DNA of 45,442 bases from Pantoea stewartii subsp. stewartii (GCF_008801695.1 NZ_VZPF01000038.1:1-45442); one strand, 5' to 3'. Positions 24,518 through 33,950 are shown, counted from the stretch's first letter. The notes: a model not told the origin generated them from the sequence alone. Translations and numbers: made by a program.

Positions 24518-25236
24518 GATACAGCTCCTTTATGCCCGGCAAACAGTCGGGAAAAATCCGGTAGTGTTTCGCCTCCGCGCTCAAAATGGAGGCTGGCAAC
24601 GATGTGTTCAAAATGGTGCTGCAGCGAGGCGGTCAGTGACACCAGGTCTTTTTCCCGGAGTCGCTGGAGTAACTGGCCGTGATCGTCACAGCGACAACCG
24701 CGCTGCCAGGGCGCGCCCCAGGTGGCAATCACCAGCGACGATCGCTGGGCCAGTTGCGTCACCAAATCCGTTAATACCTGATTGCCCGAAATCGCCTGCA
24801 ACTGGATATGAAAGGCCGCGGACAGACGAATCGCCGCCGGCCCGTCATGCCGGGCAATCGCCTCTTTTTCCTGCTCAACCAGGGCCGTGAGCCCGGCCAG
24901 GTGCGGTGCCTGCAGATGTTCCAGCACCGCAGAAAGATTGCCGCACTCAAGCAGGCTTCGGGTGCGGAAAATATCCCGCGCTTCCTCCACGCCCGGTGTG
25001 GCGACATGTGCACCACGTTTGGGCGTGAGCGTGATCATTTGCACCGCAGCAAGGCGCTGCAAGACCTTACGGATGCCCGTGCGGCTCACGCCAAAGACCT
25101 CTGAAAGCGCTTCTTCCGGCAATTTGCTGCCGGGCGGCAGTTGATGTTCGACAATGGCGTTCATTAACGCCTGATAGATAGGTTCATCTTTATCATGCAG
25201 CTCGGCCGCCGTTCTCTGGCCTGTTTCACTCTTCAT
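24514..25236 (-). CDS. hpxS: GntR-family regulator of allantoin genes
   Basis: A 240-residue FadR-subfamily GntR regulator: winged HTH in about residues 15-85 (EEALSEVFGVSRTGIRKVLQRLAA) and an FCD ligand domain after it (His in AAFHIQLQ and further His residues near the end). In Klebsiella HpxS represses hpxSAB without allantoin and, with the nitrogen protein NAC, activates with it. ATG 25236 follows GGAG; an adjacent GTG at 25239 is the alternative. It is divergent from hpxC, and the space between contains tandem GTATAC sites like the two operators described in Klebsiella. Confidence 0.9.
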   Translation of the reverse strand: MKSETGQRTAAELHDKDEPIYQALMNAIVEHQLPPGSKLPEEALSEVFGVSRTGIRKVLQRLAAVQMITLTPKRGAHVATPGVEEARDIFRTRSLLECGNLSAVLEHLQAPHLAGLTALVEQEKEAIARHDGPAAIRLSAAFHIQLQAISGNQVLTDLVTQLAQRSSLVIATWGAPWQRGCRCDDHGQLLQRLREKDLVSLTASLQHHFEHIVASLHFERGGETLPDFSRLFAGHKGAVS

Positions 25237-25270
25237 CACCCGCTCCGGTAAACATCATTGCGTCACTTAT

Positions 25271-25303
25271 CGTATACGTGAAAAATAAATTTTGTATACA
25301 AAA
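25271..25303. promoter_or_regulatory. hpxS: Tandem HpxS operators at the hpxSAB promoter
   Basis: Two palindromes share the core GTATAC: CGTATACG at 25271-25278 and TTTTGTATACAAAA at 25290-25303. Their centres are 22 bases apart, about two helical turns. They lie 35-67 bases upstream of hpxS, where the hpxSAB -10 and -35 should be. Klebsiella HpxS binds two tandem sites overlapping -10 and -35, so these are the natural candidates. TTGTAT on the plus strand at 25292-25297 also partly fits a NAC site. Confidence 0.65.
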
Positions 25304-25311
25304 AACAAATC

Positions 25312-25327
25312 TGGCCTGGATCCTGCA
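25312..25327 (+). promoter_or_regulatory. Possible sigma-54 promoter of hpxC
   Basis: TGGCCTGGATCCTGCA keeps GG and GC ten bases apart and would start transcription near 25338, about 40 bases before the hpxC ATG. It differs from TGGCAC-N5-TTGCW at three positions, so it is a weaker candidate than the sites at 6946 and 8025. Confidence 0.4.
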
Positions 25328-25378
25328 ATGTGATTTCACAAGGTTATTTTATTCATGTCTTTGAGAGGAGCAGGTTTC

Positions 25379-26878
25379 ATGCCAAATCATTCAACGGTGG
25401 GTAACACATCGGCCTCTGAAGCCGGAAAAGCATACAGTCCGAAGCTATGTAATGCTGACCTGGCGCCTACCCGTCATCAAAACTGGTCGTGGTACAACAT
25501 CTTTTCCTTCTGGATGTCGGATGTGCACAGCATGGGCGGCTACGTGGTCGCGGCAAGCTTCTTCACATTAGGGCTGGCCAGCTGGCAGGTGCTGCTGTGT
25601 TTGCTGGCGGGAATCTGTATTGTTCAGCTCTGCGCCAACCTGGTCGCTAAACCCAGCCAGATGGCCGGCGTGCCTTATGCGGTCATTTGCCGCCAGGCAT
25701 TCGGTGTCTTTGGCGCCAATATTCCGGCGGTGATCCGCGGCCTGATTGCGTTTGCCTGGTACGGTATTCAGACCTGGCTGGCGGCGAATGCGCTGATGCT
25801 GGTGCTGCTGAAGTTTTATCCGTCGCTGGAAAGCCTGACGCACAGCCACTGGCTTGGCTTATCGCAACTGGGCTGGTACTGCTTTGGCGTGATGTGGGTT
25901 CTGCAGGCGATGGTGTTCTGGCACGGCATGAGTGCGATTAAGCGCTTTATTGATATCGCTGGTCCCGCCGTTTACGTCGTCATGCTGGCACTGGCGGGCT
26001 GGATTGTATACAAAACCGGATTCGACGGTATTTCGTTTACGCTGGCCGGCAAATCGCTGTCCATCGGTGAACAAACCTGGCAGATGATTACGGCAACGGC
26101 ACTGGTCGTGTCTTACTTCTCAGGCCCGCTGCTGAACTTTGGTGACTTTTCTCGCTACGGCAAAAGCATGTGTGAGGTTCGCCGGGGTAACCGCTGGGGA
26201 CTGCCGTTCAATTTCCTGCTGTTCTCCATCGTGACCGTTGTGATTGTATCGGGTACGCAGTCCTTGTTTGGCAAAATGATCACCGATCCTATCGAAACCG
26301 TGAGCATGGTTGGCAGCGATTTAGCCGTGGCGATTGGCTTACTGACCATGATTACCGCGACGATTGGCATCAACATCGTGGCGAACTTCGTGTCTCCTGC
26401 TTTCGATTTTTCTAACTGCTCGCCTCAGAAAATCAGTTTTCGTACCGGGGGGATGATTGCAGCGGTGGGTTCGGTCCTGCTCACGCCGTGGAATTTGTTC
26501 CAGTCGCCTGAACTGATTCACTATACGCTGGACGTACTGGGTTCGTTTATCGGGCCTTTGTTTGGCATTCTGTTAGCCGATTTTTACCTGATCAAAGGCG
26601 GCCGTATTTCTGTGGACGATCTGTTCGATGCCACACCGCAGGGGCGCTACTGGTATCGCGGTGGATTTAACCCGAAAGCCATTGTTGCCCTGCTGCCCTC
26701 GGTCGCTATTTGTCTGGTGATTAGCTTTATCCCTTCTCTGCATCAGGTCGCCAACTTTAGCTGGTTTATCGGCGTGGCGCTGGCGGCGAGCTGCTACTGG
26801 CTGGTGGCGCGGGAAAAACAGGTTGCAGGAAAACATACGACAATCCCGTCGGGTGCCGTCGCGATGCAGAAAGACTGA
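25379..26878 (+). CDS. hpxC: NCS1-family nucleobase/allantoin permease
   Basis: A 499-residue membrane symporter of the nucleobase:cation symporter-1 family, with about 12 hydrophobic spans. Family landmarks near the N-terminus are LAPTRHQNWSWYNIFSFWMSDVHS and later FSGPLLNFGDFSRYGKS. It probably imports allantoin, uracil-like or purine bases; the divergent hpxSAB genes favour allantoin or a purine. ATG 25379 (MPNHSTVGNT) follows GAGGAG by eight bases; ATG 25355 is the alternative. Corresponds to hpxC of Klebsiella, where guaD lies nearby; guaD is not in this window, a tRNA gene follows instead. Confidence 0.9.
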   Translation: MPNHSTVGNTSASEAGKAYSPKLCNADLAPTRHQNWSWYNIFSFWMSDVHSMGGYVVAASFFTLGLASWQVLLCLLAGICIVQLCANLVAKPSQMAGVPYAVICRQAFGVFGANIPAVIRGLIAFAWYGIQTWLAANALMLVLLKFYPSLESLTHSHWLGLSQLGWYCFGVMWVLQAMVFWHGMSAIKRFIDIAGPAVYVVMLALAGWIVYKTGFDGISFTLAGKSLSIGEQTWQMITATALVVSYFSGPLLNFGDFSRYGKSMCEVRRGNRWGLPFNFLLFSIVTVVIVSGTQSLFGKMITDPIETVSMVGSDLAVAIGLLTMITATIGINIVANFVSPAFDFSNCSPQKISFRTGGMIAAVGSVLLTPWNLFQSPELIHYTLDVLGSFIGPLFGILLADFYLIKGGRISVDDLFDATPQGRYWYRGGFNPKAIVALLPSVAICLVISFIPSLHQVANFSWFIGVALAASCYWLVAREKQVAGKHTTIPSGAVAMQKD

Positions 26879-26892
26879 TTCACGCTTACTGT

Positions 26893-26922
26893 CAGTCAGT
26901 CCGTTTCTGTGAGGACTGGCTG
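26893..26922 (+). terminator. Hairpin after hpxC
   Basis: CAGTCAGTCC (26893-26902) pairs with GGACTGGCTG (26913-26922) over ten base pairs with one G-T. It begins 15 bases after the hpxC stop, but no T run follows, so termination may be inefficient or Rho-dependent. Between it and the tRNA terminator (26923-27062) I see no gene. Confidence 0.35.
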
Positions 26923-27062
26923 TGGGAACGTCGTTCTTACCCTGCCTTTATGGGGCATTTATTGGGTGCGACGGGCATCAGGTCGAAAATACGGGATAGC
27001 ACTGAGCGTGACGGGAAAACCGGCTGTTGAGAGGAAGACGAGAAACGTCCAGAGCCAGAAAG

Positions 27063-27093
27063 CAAAAACGCCATGCTGATAACCAGCATGGCG
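27063..27093 (-). terminator. Rho-independent terminator of tRNA-Asp
   Basis: A 10-bp stem (27069-27078 with 27084-27093) with a five-base loop is followed on the minus strand by TTTTT (27068-27064). It begins about nine bases after the tRNA 3' end. Confidence 0.85.
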
Positions 27094-27101
27094 TCAAAAT
27101 T

Positions 27102-27178
27102 TGGCGGAACGGACGGGGCTCGAACCCGCGACCCCCTGCGTGACAGGCAGGTATTCTAACCAACTGAACTACCGCTCC
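27102..27178 (-). tRNA. aspV: tRNA-Asp (anticodon GTC)
   Basis: The minus strand gives a 77-base tRNA beginning GGAGCGGTAGTTCAG and ending with encoded CCA (27104-27102). The acceptor stem, D arm, anticodon stem-loop CCTGCCTGTCACGCAGG with GTC, and T arm with GGTTCGAGCC all form. It nearly equals E. coli tRNA-Asp. Its place just downstream of dnaQ is that of aspV, a common integration site for genomic islands. The accessory purine region starts on its 3' side. Confidence 0.98.
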
Positions 27179-27208
27179 GCGCTTTGTTCCCCGTCGGGAA
27201 CGAGGCGC

Positions 27209-27237
27209 ATATTAATCACATCATTACTCGCCGTCAA
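27209..27237 (-). promoter_or_regulatory. Sigma-70 promoter of tRNA-Asp
   Basis: On the minus strand TTGACG (-35, 27237-27232), a 17-base spacer and TAATAT (-10, 27214-27209) are followed by a GC-rich discriminator (GCGCC), typical of stable-RNA promoters under stringent control. Transcription would start near 27202, about 24 bases before the mature 5' end. Confidence 0.8.
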
Positions 27238-27312
27238 CGGTTTTCCCCCTGCCCGCTTCCGTTTGCTGCTATTTTCGCCCCGATGTTGATTTTACACACA
27301 AATCTTTGCGAC

Positions 27313-28044
27313 TCAGGCGCGCCAGAGGCAACTGCCCCCCTTCTTCATGATCAGATCCAGCCGTGATTCGTGATGACTGATTTCCTCATCACTGGCGGTG
27401 ACCACGCGCAATCCTGATGTGGGCCGAACGATGCGCTGAATGCCTTCGCTCTGCTGCTGACGCGAGCGATCCTCCTCCGACGAGAAAGACAAGGACGTTT
27501 GTCCGCCCGTCATGGTTAAAAAGACTTCGGCCAGGATCTCGGCATCGAGCAGTGCGCCGTGCAACGTACGCTTACTGTTGTCTATCTCATAACGTGAACA
27601 CAGCGCGTCAAGGCTGTTGCGCTTACCGGGGAACATACGGCGCGCCATCGCCAGGCTGTCAGTAATCTTGCAGAAGGTTTCCGTTTTTTCGATGCCGCGC
27701 TCAAGCTTGCTGAACTCATAATCCATAAAGCCGATATCAAACGAGGCATTATGAATGACAAGTTCTGCACCACGGATGTAGTCAAGAAACTCATCGGCAA
27801 TCTCACTGAAGGTCGGTTTATCCAGCAGAAACTCATCGGCAATACCGTGAACGCCAAACGCTTCCGGGTCGACCAGCCGATCGGGCTTGAGATACATGTG
27901 GAAGTTGTTCCCTGTCAGGCGACGGTTCACCACTTCAACGGCACCGATCTCAATGATGCGGTGACCTTCATAATGCACCCCGATCATATTCATACCGGTG
28001 GTTTCAGTATCGAGAACGATTTGGCGGTTATTTGCAGTGCTCAT
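27313..28044 (-). CDS. dnaQ: DNA polymerase III epsilon subunit (3'-5' exonuclease)
   Basis: Proofreading subunit of the replicative polymerase core. At 243 residues it matches E. coli DnaQ. Exo I is VLDTETTGM with Asp12 and Glu14, Exo II is HNASFDIGFMDYEF, Exo III is HGALLDAEIL with the catalytic His and Asp near 162-167. The C-terminal tail (about 187-243), which binds the alpha subunit, carries RIVRPTSGLRVV. It is divergent from rnhA with 53 bases between the two starts, as in E. coli where the promoters overlap. Confidence 0.97.
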   Translation of the reverse strand: MSTANNRQIVLDTETTGMNMIGVHYEGHRIIEIGAVEVVNRRLTGNNFHMYLKPDRLVDPEAFGVHGIADEFLLDKPTFSEIADEFLDYIRGAELVIHNASFDIGFMDYEFSKLERGIEKTETFCKITDSLAMARRMFPGKRNSLDALCSRYEIDNSKRTLHGALLDAEILAEVFLTMTGGQTSLSFSSEEDRSRQQQSEGIQRIVRPTSGLRVVTASDEEISHHESRLDLIMKKGGSCLWRA

Positions 28045-28097
28045 AGGGCTCGTTTTATGTCAGACTTGGCGTTTTGTCAGAAGGAAGTCTACCAGAG

Positions 28098-28565
28098 ATG
28101 CGCAAACAGGTAGAAATTTATACCGATGGTTCCTGCCTCGGCAACCCGGGCCCGGGGGGTTATGGCGCAATTTTGCGTTATGGGCAACATGAAAAAACAT
28201 TTAGCGCCGGTTACCGCCTGACGACCAATAATCGCATGGAACTGATGGCGGCTATCGTCTCGCTGGAAGCCCTGAAACAACCCTGTGACGTGGTATTGAG
28301 TACCGACAGTCAGTATGTGCGCCAGGGCATTACGCAATGGATTCATAACTGGAAAAAACGCGGCTGGAAAACAGCCGATAAGAAGCCGGTTAAGAACGTC
28401 GATCTGTGGCAACGGCTTGATACTGCGCTCAGCACCCATCAGATTCAATGGGAGTGGGTTAAAGGCCATGCGGGCCACCCGGAGAATGAACGCTGCGATG
28501 AACTGGCACGCCATGCCGCAAACCATCCGGCTTTTGATGATATCGGCTATCAACCAGAATCCTGA
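28098..28565 (+). CDS. rnhA: Ribonuclease HI
   Basis: Cuts the RNA strand of RNA-DNA hybrids. The 155-residue protein has all four acidic active-site residues: Asp10 ([11 protein letters not shown]), Glu48 (NNRMELMA), Asp70 (STDSQYV) and Asp134 (ERCDELA). ATG 28098 begins [11 protein letters not shown], aligned with the E. coli start; the frame extends to 28074 but the added residues are not conserved. The last 16 bases overlap the convergent yafS gene. Confidence 0.97.
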   Translation: MRKQVEIYTDGSCLGNPGPGGYGAILRYGQHEKTFSAGYRLTTNNRMELMAAIVSLEALKQPCDVVLSTDSQYVRQGITQWIHNWKKRGWKTADKKPVKNVDLWQRLDTALSTHQIQWEWVKGHAGHPENERCDELARHAANHPAFDDIGYQPES

Positions 28566-29284
28566 TCGTTGACGTGTCTGAACTGCCGTGTCGCATTCAC
28601 AGGCTGCGGCAGGGGCCTTTTGCTCAGACTCATTCTTGCCTTGGTCGGCGTGAGAGGGAAACTGCGCTTACGCGCAACGACGATATTCAGGCACCCTAAA
28701 GCAGGTAAGTGAGCGCTGATCATTCTGCCGCCCTGCCGGTGCCAGGGCAACACCTGAAAACGCGTACGAAAGACCACTTCATAATTCAGCAATCCCAGCC
28801 AGTCCAGTAATCGCATCTGGCTGAACATGCGCCCGCTCCAGGGCGCTTTACGCTGTATTCCGGGTACTATTTTACTGATGCCCAGCAGACTGAACGGATT
28901 GAAGCCGCTGATTATCATCCAGCCATCATCGATCAATACCCGGTCCACTTCCCGCAATACCCGGTGGGGATCCTGACTCCAGGATAACGTATGTGCCAGT
29001 AAACAGGCATCGACAGACTTGGCTTCGAACGGGAGCTGGGTGGGATGCGCCAGGACCTGTAAGCCTTCACCTTCGACACCTACGCTGACCTGATGGGAAA
29101 TCGCGCACTGTTCCGTATTGATTTCTGCGCTGAGGTTGCCAAGCTTAAGCATATGAAAGCCATAAAGCTTTCCGAGGTAAGGCTGAAGTTGCTGCGTCAG
29201 GGCATCGCGAAAGTAAATGCCCCATGGCATATCGTGCCATGAGCGTGGGGCGTTCAGGATTTGGCGTGTCTTGGCGGGCTTCAT
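28550..29284 (-). CDS. yafS: YafS, SAM-dependent methyltransferase
   Basis: A 244-residue class I methyltransferase homologue with a Methyltransf_11-type core: [34 protein letters not shown] is the motif region after the SAM-binding loop. Substrate not known. The position between rnhA and gloB is conserved in enterobacteria and helps the assignment. It overlaps the rnhA end by 16 bases and is divergent from gloB with 40 bases between the starts. Confidence 0.9.
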   Translation of the reverse strand: MKPAKTRQILNAPRSWHDMPWGIYFRDALTQQLQPYLGKLYGFHMLKLGNLSAEINTEQCAISHQVSVGVEGEGLQVLAHPTQLPFEAKSVDACLLAHTLSWSQDPHRVLREVDRVLIDDGWMIISGFNPFSLLGISKIVPGIQRKAPWSGRMFSQMRLLDWLGLLNYEVVFRTRFQVLPWHRQGGRMISAHLPALGCLNIVVARKRSFPLTPTKARMSLSKRPLPQPVNATRQFRHVNDQDSG

Positions 29285-29324
29285 GCTTTACCATTTTCCT
29301 TTTAACGACCAGCGAGAGGTATTT

Positions 29325-30080
29325 ATGAATCTTACCAGCATTCCTGCACTGCAAGATAACTACATCTGGACGTTAACAGATGACGAAGGAAAATGCCTGA
29401 TTGTTGACCCGGGTGAAGCCCAGCCGGTTCTGGAGAAAATTCAGGCCAATGACTGGCAGCCTGTCGCCATTTTGCTGACGCATCATCACAACGATCATGT
29501 CGGTGGCGTGAAAACGCTCTGTGAACATTTTCCCGAGATTGCCGTTTACGGTCCGCAGGAAACGGCAGATAAAGGGGCAAAAACATGCGTGCGTGAAGGA
29601 GATAACGTTGACGTTTTGGGCCTGTCATTCGCGGTCATCGCTACGCCGGGGCACACTTTAGGACATATCTCATATTACAGTGCACCTTATCTTTTTTGTG
29701 GAGATACGATGTTCTCAGGTGGTTGCGGACGGCTTTTCGAAGGCACCCCTGAGCAAATGTACCAATCCTTTCAAAAGCTTAATTCGCTCCCGGAAGACAC
29801 ATTAGTGTGCTGTGCGCATGAATATACTTTATCCAATTTGAAGTTTGCTGCGGCAATTTTACCCCACGATCCGCAAATAACGGCTGAATACCATAAAATT
29901 AAGGACTTACGGGCCGAAAACCGCATTACTTTACCTACAAAACTGGCCCATGAGCGTGTGATAAATTTATTTCTCCGAACGCAAGATTCTGATTTACAAC
30001 GCGCTTTAAACGTTGATGCTGGGGTTGGGCCCGTATGGCAAACATTTGCTGTTCTACGCGAGAAGAAAGACGCTTTTTGA
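29325..30080 (+). CDS. gloB: Hydroxyacylglutathione hydrolase (glyoxalase II)
   Basis: Splits S-lactoylglutathione to lactate and glutathione in methylglyoxal detoxification. At 251 residues it equals E. coli GloB in length. The metallo-beta-lactamase zinc motif [10 protein letters not shown] is near residue 53, ATPGHTLGH follows, then [13 protein letters not shown] with the bridging Asp, and [12 protein letters not shown] 29325 ([15 protein letters not shown]) with GAGAGG upstream is clear; the frame opens earlier inside yafS. The 3' half is noticeably more AT-rich than the 5' half. Confidence 0.97.
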   Translation: MNLTSIPALQDNYIWTLTDDEGKCLIVDPGEAQPVLEKIQANDWQPVAILLTHHHNDHVGGVKTLCEHFPEIAVYGPQETADKGAKTCVREGDNVDVLGLSFAVIATPGHTLGHISYYSAPYLFCGDTMFSGGCGRLFEGTPEQMYQSFQKLNSLPEDTLVCCAHEYTLSNLKFAAAILPHDPQITAEYHKIKDLRAENRITLPTKLAHERVINLFLRTQDSDLQRALNVDAGVGPVWQTFAVLREKKDAF

Positions 30081-30151
30081 TTTTTCGGGTTGTGTTGTGA
30101 AGGACCGTCACGTATAGTTGCTCGTCTTTTAAGCGAACTATTGACACACAC

Positions 30152-31528
30152 ATGAAGGCTAAAGCGATATTATTCGCCTCGGTCTTGCTGGTAGGATGTC
30201 AGGCATCACGGAATGACGCCAATATCCCCGAACAGCATGCCCAGAGTCTGTCTTCAGCTGGTCAAAGTGAAAATGGAAAATACGGTGATCGACTTTTATC
30301 GCCGCGATGGCAGGAAGATGGAACTGGCCTCGCAGAAGATAATGATCTCTGGCGTTTCATTAGTGACGAGTTGAAGATGGGGATTCCGGAAAACGCCCGG
30401 ATCCGCGAACAGAAATTAAAGTTTTTAAAAAATAAGAGCTATCTCCACGATGTAACATTACGGGCAGAGCCGTACATGTACTGGATAGTCGAGCAGATTA
30501 AGAAACGTAATATGCCGATGGAACTGGTACTGCTACCCATAGTGGAGAGCGCTTTTGATCCTCACGCAACGTCATCTGCAAATGCCGCTGGCATCTGGCA
30601 GATCGTTGGGAGTACGGGTCGAAACTATGGTTTAAAACAGAACCGTTACTACGATGGTCGTCGCGATGTTGTCGCCTCAACGAAAGTAGCACTGGATATG
30701 ATGCAGCGTCTTAATACGATGTTTGGTGGTGACTGGCTTTTGACAGTGGCGGCTTACAACAGCGGAGAAGGACGGGTACTCAAAGCGATTAAACAGAACA
30801 AGGCGCGCGGTAAGCCTACCGACTTCTGGCATCTTTCGCTTCCACGTGAAACCACGGTTTATGTACCAAAAATGTTGGCCTTGAGCGAGTTGCTTAAGCA
30901 CAACAAGCGTTACAGTATCAAACTGCCGACGCCTGACGAAAACCGTGCTCTGGCACGCGTTGAAGTGGGTCAGCAGATAAAACTGACGCAGGCCGCAGAA
31001 ATGGCGGGGATGTCGCTCACCAAGTTGAAGAGCTTCAATACCGGTTATAAAGGCGGCGCAACAGCACCCAATGGGCCACATTACATTCTGGTGCCGAAGT
31101 CTAACGTCGCAAAGCTGCGTGATTCACTGGCTTCCGGTGATATCTCTGCCGTGCAGCCCACACAACTGGCGAAAGCCAGCAATGAGGGGGGCTACAAAGT
31201 GCGAAGCGGCGATACCTTATCCGGTATTGCGAATAAGTTAGGCGTCAGCGTGGCCACACTGAAGCAGCAAAATAACCTGCGCAGTGCCAGTATTCGTCCC
31301 GGTCAGTTACTGACTGTGGGTTCGAATGGCACGAGCCTGGCGGATAATAGCAACAGCATCACCTATCGCGTTCGTAAGGGTGATTCTCTTGACAGTATCG
31401 CCCGTCGTCACGGCGTTAACATCAAAGACGTGATGCGCTGGAACAGTGTTGTGAGTAACGCAAAAGATATTCAGCCTGGTGACGAGCTCACGTTGTTCGT
31501 TAAGAATAACGCAACACCAGATACCTGA
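30152..31528 (+). CDS. mltD: Membrane-bound lytic murein transglycosylase D
   Basis: An outer-membrane lipoprotein that cuts peptidoglycan glycan strands. The 458-residue protein has a lipobox LVGC with Cys16, an SLT domain (about 105-230; catalytic Glu132 in LPIVESAFDP, followed by SANAAGIWQIVG and the AAYNSGEGRV motif) and two LysM repeats near the C-terminus (about 349-390 and 406-450, each starting Y-x-V-R-x-G-D). E. coli MltD has 452 residues. A strong terminator follows directly. Confidence 0.97.
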   Translation: MKAKAILFASVLLVGCQASRNDANIPEQHAQSLSSAGQSENGKYGDRLLSPRWQEDGTGLAEDNDLWRFISDELKMGIPENARIREQKLKFLKNKSYLHDVTLRAEPYMYWIVEQIKKRNMPMELVLLPIVESAFDPHATSSANAAGIWQIVGSTGRNYGLKQNRYYDGRRDVVASTKVALDMMQRLNTMFGGDWLLTVAAYNSGEGRVLKAIKQNKARGKPTDFWHLSLPRETTVYVPKMLALSELLKHNKRYSIKLPTPDENRALARVEVGQQIKLTQAAEMAGMSLTKLKSFNTGYKGGATAPNGPHYILVPKSNVAKLRDSLASGDISAVQPTQLAKASNEGGYKVRSGDTLSGIANKLGVSVATLKQQNNLRSASIRPGQLLTVGSNGTSLADNSNSITYRVRKGDSLDSIARRHGVNIKDVMRWNSVVSNAKDIQPGDELTLFVKNNATPDT

Positions 31529-31535
31529 TACGTTG

Positions 31536-31563
31536 AAAAGGCTGACATTTGTCAGCCTTTTTT
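31536..31563 (+). terminator. Rho-independent terminator of mltD
   Basis: AAGGCTGAC and GTCAGCCTT form a stem (31538-31546 with 31551-31559) around ATTT, followed by a T run to 31563. It starts eight bases after the mltD stop. Confidence 0.9.
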
Positions 31564-31628
31564 CTTGTTTGATTCTACATCCTGCCCGTGACCACGTTCT
31601 CTCTGCCCTTTCCTGCCTGATGTCACCT

Positions 31629-32420
31629 TTATCGTCTGGTACTGAACTCAACCAAAAGCGGGTTATGGTCGGATGCCTGCGTCACCAGAACCGAGGCTTC
31701 ACTGACGTGTATATCGCGATAAAAAACGAAATCTAAAGGTCTGCCAAAGGCTTTACGTCGGTGATCGGCGGTAAACATCACCTCTTCCAGTTTCATCTGA
31801 TGCGCAAAGCGATAGAGGGCGTTAATGCGCTGGCGGCTCCAGGCATTGAAGTCGCCCGCCATAATGACAGGCCCGCGATGATGGATAATCTGTTCGCCAA
31901 TGGGGCCGAGCTGCTTGCTGTAAACATCCACGCCCAGGCTAAAATTTACCGCGTGGATGTTCACCACCATCAGCATCTCGCCCGTGGGAAGCGGATACGC
32001 TGTGACTAAGGCGGATTTTGAGAGCCTTAACAGGGGTTCTCGCTCGCGCAGGGGGCAACAATAAACAGGGTGAGCAGAAGCTAACGTCATGACGCCAGAG
32101 GGGTGCTGAGGCAGCACTAAAGCCGGAACCTGATCGGCCGCCAGATAGTTACTGGTCGCAAAGCGGATTAGCTCGGGCGTCGTCTGCGCTTCCTGAAGCA
32201 GAACCAGATGGGCATCCTTACCAAACCCTTCCAGCACGGACATCCAGTCAGCGCGCTGCTGCTTAAAGATATTCCATACTAATACTTTCAAAGTGGGATC
32301 GGCGGGCAGTGGCTCACCCGGTGGCAGTGCCTGGCCGAGATGAAACATGGCACCCGGAGGAAAGATCCTTTCCGCTGGCTGTCCGGCTACATATCTCATC
32401 GCATAGGTTTTTTTGCGCAC
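31629..32420 (-). CDS. yafD: YafD, endonuclease/exonuclease/phosphatase family protein
   Basis: A 263-residue EEP-fold protein close to E. coli YafD, a putative metal-dependent phosphoesterase of unknown substrate. Motifs include [14 protein letters not shown] (catalytic Glu), [17 protein letters not shown] and the C-terminal [10 protein letters not shown] with the catalytic Asp-His. The start [19 protein letters not shown] aligns with E. coli. It is convergent with mltD. In E. coli yafE follows beyond yafD; here prophage DNA comes instead. Confidence 0.94.
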   Translation of the reverse strand: MRKKTYAMRYVAGQPAERIFPPGAMFHLGQALPPGEPLPADPTLKVLVWNIFKQQRADWMSVLEGFGKDAHLVLLQEAQTTPELIRFATSNYLAADQVPALVLPQHPSGVMTLASAHPVYCCPLREREPLLRLSKSALVTAYPLPTGEMLMVVNIHAVNFSLGVDVYSKQLGPIGEQIIHHRGPVIMAGDFNAWSRQRINALYRFAHQMKLEEVMFTADHRRKAFGRPLDFVFYRDIHVSEASVLVTQASDHNPLLVEFSTRR

Positions 32421-32463
32421 TGTCCCGCCTGGCTAATCATTCAGAAATTCATGTCACTTATCT

Positions 32464-32492
32464 GTTATAGGGATTTTAGTACGCAGTTTCAA
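32464..32492 (-). promoter_or_regulatory. Sigma-70 promoter of yafD
   Basis: On the minus strand TTGAAA (32492-32487), exactly 17 bases, then TATAAC (32469-32464). Transcription would start near 32457, about 37 bases before the yafD ATG. The rest of 32493-32693 shows no gene. Confidence 0.65.
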
Positions 32493-32693
32493 TCGATGCC
32501 GACGATTGTTCGAGACCGCCCTCCCACTTTATTGTCGTCACGAATGGCGTAATCCGGCCTGTGCAGACCGTTTCTTCCACTAAAAAGATAACCGGCCTGA
32601 CGGAAAGGCGCTTTCGTCTTCTTTAGCCCGCTTTACCAAAAAGCCATCCGCGCCAAGGGGGTAAACGGCAGGCTGTGCTTTAATTAGCGGTAT

Positions 32694-33533
32694 ATGGCCT
32701 CAGGCGCTATTTCACGTGAAGGAAACAATGATTCAAATATCAGTGTATATGCGAACGCCCCCTTTCTGCCTTCTGCGGGGGTCATTGATGGCATTCAGCG
32801 CAATGTTTTGCGCTATGGCGCAGATACCGGCTCGGCTAATGCCTATGTGGTAAACATCAATCCGGGAATTTCCTCTCTGACATCAGGAATGGAGGTGCTT
32901 TTTCGGGCCACCAACGCGAATACGGCGGCAAGCACGCTGAATGTCTCAGCGCTGGGTGTGTTCCCTGTCCTTAATCAGTTCGGCGCTACGTTAACAGCGG
33001 GAGAGATTGCTGCAGGCAGCCTGGTCCGTGTTATCTGGTCAGCGGCTGCAACGTCATGGTTCGTACTGGACTCGACAGGCGCGATACCAACCGTTCCCAC
33101 AGCGGCAAGTACGTCTAACAGCACACAAACGGCGTCCACAGCATTTGTTAAAACTGCCATAGCAAACCTTTCTCTGGGCAACGCATCAACAAGAACTGTC
33201 GGCAACAGTAGCCCCACTCAAATACCAGATATGTCGTACTGGACGGGCAGCTCAGGCTGGAGAAAGGCCCCTGATGGTTTTATTGAGCAGTGGGGCGTTT
33301 CTGGCGCAACAACTGATTCAGTAAGCGTTACCTTTCCGGTCCCATTTACCACTGGGGTTTATTTTGTAGGTGAGCATGACAATGGCGGAGGCACGAACCT
33401 GACCTTGTGGCAAATAAACTCAATCACATTGAGCGGTTTTCAGGCAAGGAATATTGGCAAGGTAGTCAAAGGTGACAGTGCAGTAGAGCCATCTATTTCA
33501 GCTAACTGCATCTGGTTTGCGAGAGGTAAATAA
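32694..33533 (+). CDS. Phage tail fibre protein, C-terminal part
   Basis: A 279-residue protein. Residues about 125-160 have the repeat-like PTAASTSNSTQTASTAFVKTAIANL, common in tail-fibre shafts, and the last 90 residues (FIEQWGVSGATTD, then VTFPVPFTTGVYFV, ending NCIWFARGK) match the gp53-like fibre tip domain. Full fibres are usually much longer and start with a baseplate-binding domain, not seen here, so this is likely a truncated gene using an internal ATG. It overlaps the assembly gene by one base. Confidence 0.8.
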   Translation: MASGAISREGNNDSNISVYANAPFLPSAGVIDGIQRNVLRYGADTGSANAYVVNINPGISSLTSGMEVLFRATNANTAASTLNVSALGVFPVLNQFGATLTAGEIAAGSLVRVIWSAAATSWFVLDSTGAIPTVPTAASTSNSTQTASTAFVKTAIANLSLGNASTRTVGNSSPTQIPDMSYWTGSSGWRKAPDGFIEQWGVSGATTDSVSVTFPVPFTTGVYFVGEHDNGGGTNLTLWQINSITLSGFQARNIGKVVKGDSAVEPSISANCIWFARGK

Positions 33534-33949
33534 TGACGTACGTATTTTCTCCATCAAATAAGAACTTCTATCCTACAGAACTTGAGGCCGATTATCGCAA
33601 AAGTAATACGTGGCCCGATGACGGAATCGAGGTATCAGATGAAGTGTTTGAGCAGTTCAGTGGTACACCACCAGAAGGAAAAACAAGAGGCGCAGGAAAA
33701 GACTCAATGCCTGCATGGGTTGATCTTCCGGCAAAAACTAATAATGACCTTTATAAGGAAGAGTCCGCCGCATTAAATCTTAAATATAAAAATGATGTGA
33801 ACACTCTGAGCGAATCTTACGCCACTGCCGCCTTGGCAGACGGTCCATCTCAAAACACAAAACAAACGGCTATTTACCAGCAATATCAAAGCCTGAAAGC
33901 GCAGTACATTACAGACAGCAATGCGCTAAAGGTTAAATACGGGGTATAA
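33533..33949 (+). CDS. Tail fibre assembly protein
   Basis: A 138-residue Tfa-type chaperone, starting MTYVFSPSNKNFYPTEL and having the usual WPDDGIEVSDEVFEQF and PPEGKTRGA segments, with a helical C-terminal half. Such proteins fold or trimerise the fibre encoded just upstream. Gene order (fibre, then assembly) is the typical phage order. The ATG overlaps the fibre stop (TAATG). Confidence 0.85.
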   Translation: MTYVFSPSNKNFYPTELEADYRKSNTWPDDGIEVSDEVFEQFSGTPPEGKTRGAGKDSMPAWVDLPAKTNNDLYKEESAALNLKYKNDVNTLSESYATAALADGPSQNTKQTAIYQQYQSLKAQYITDSNALKVKYGV

Positions 33950-33950
33950 G

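Noticed and set aside
27102..27128. Search for a second copy of the tRNA-Asp 3' end as an island attachment site.
   Set aside because: No repeat of this segment was noticed elsewhere in the window.
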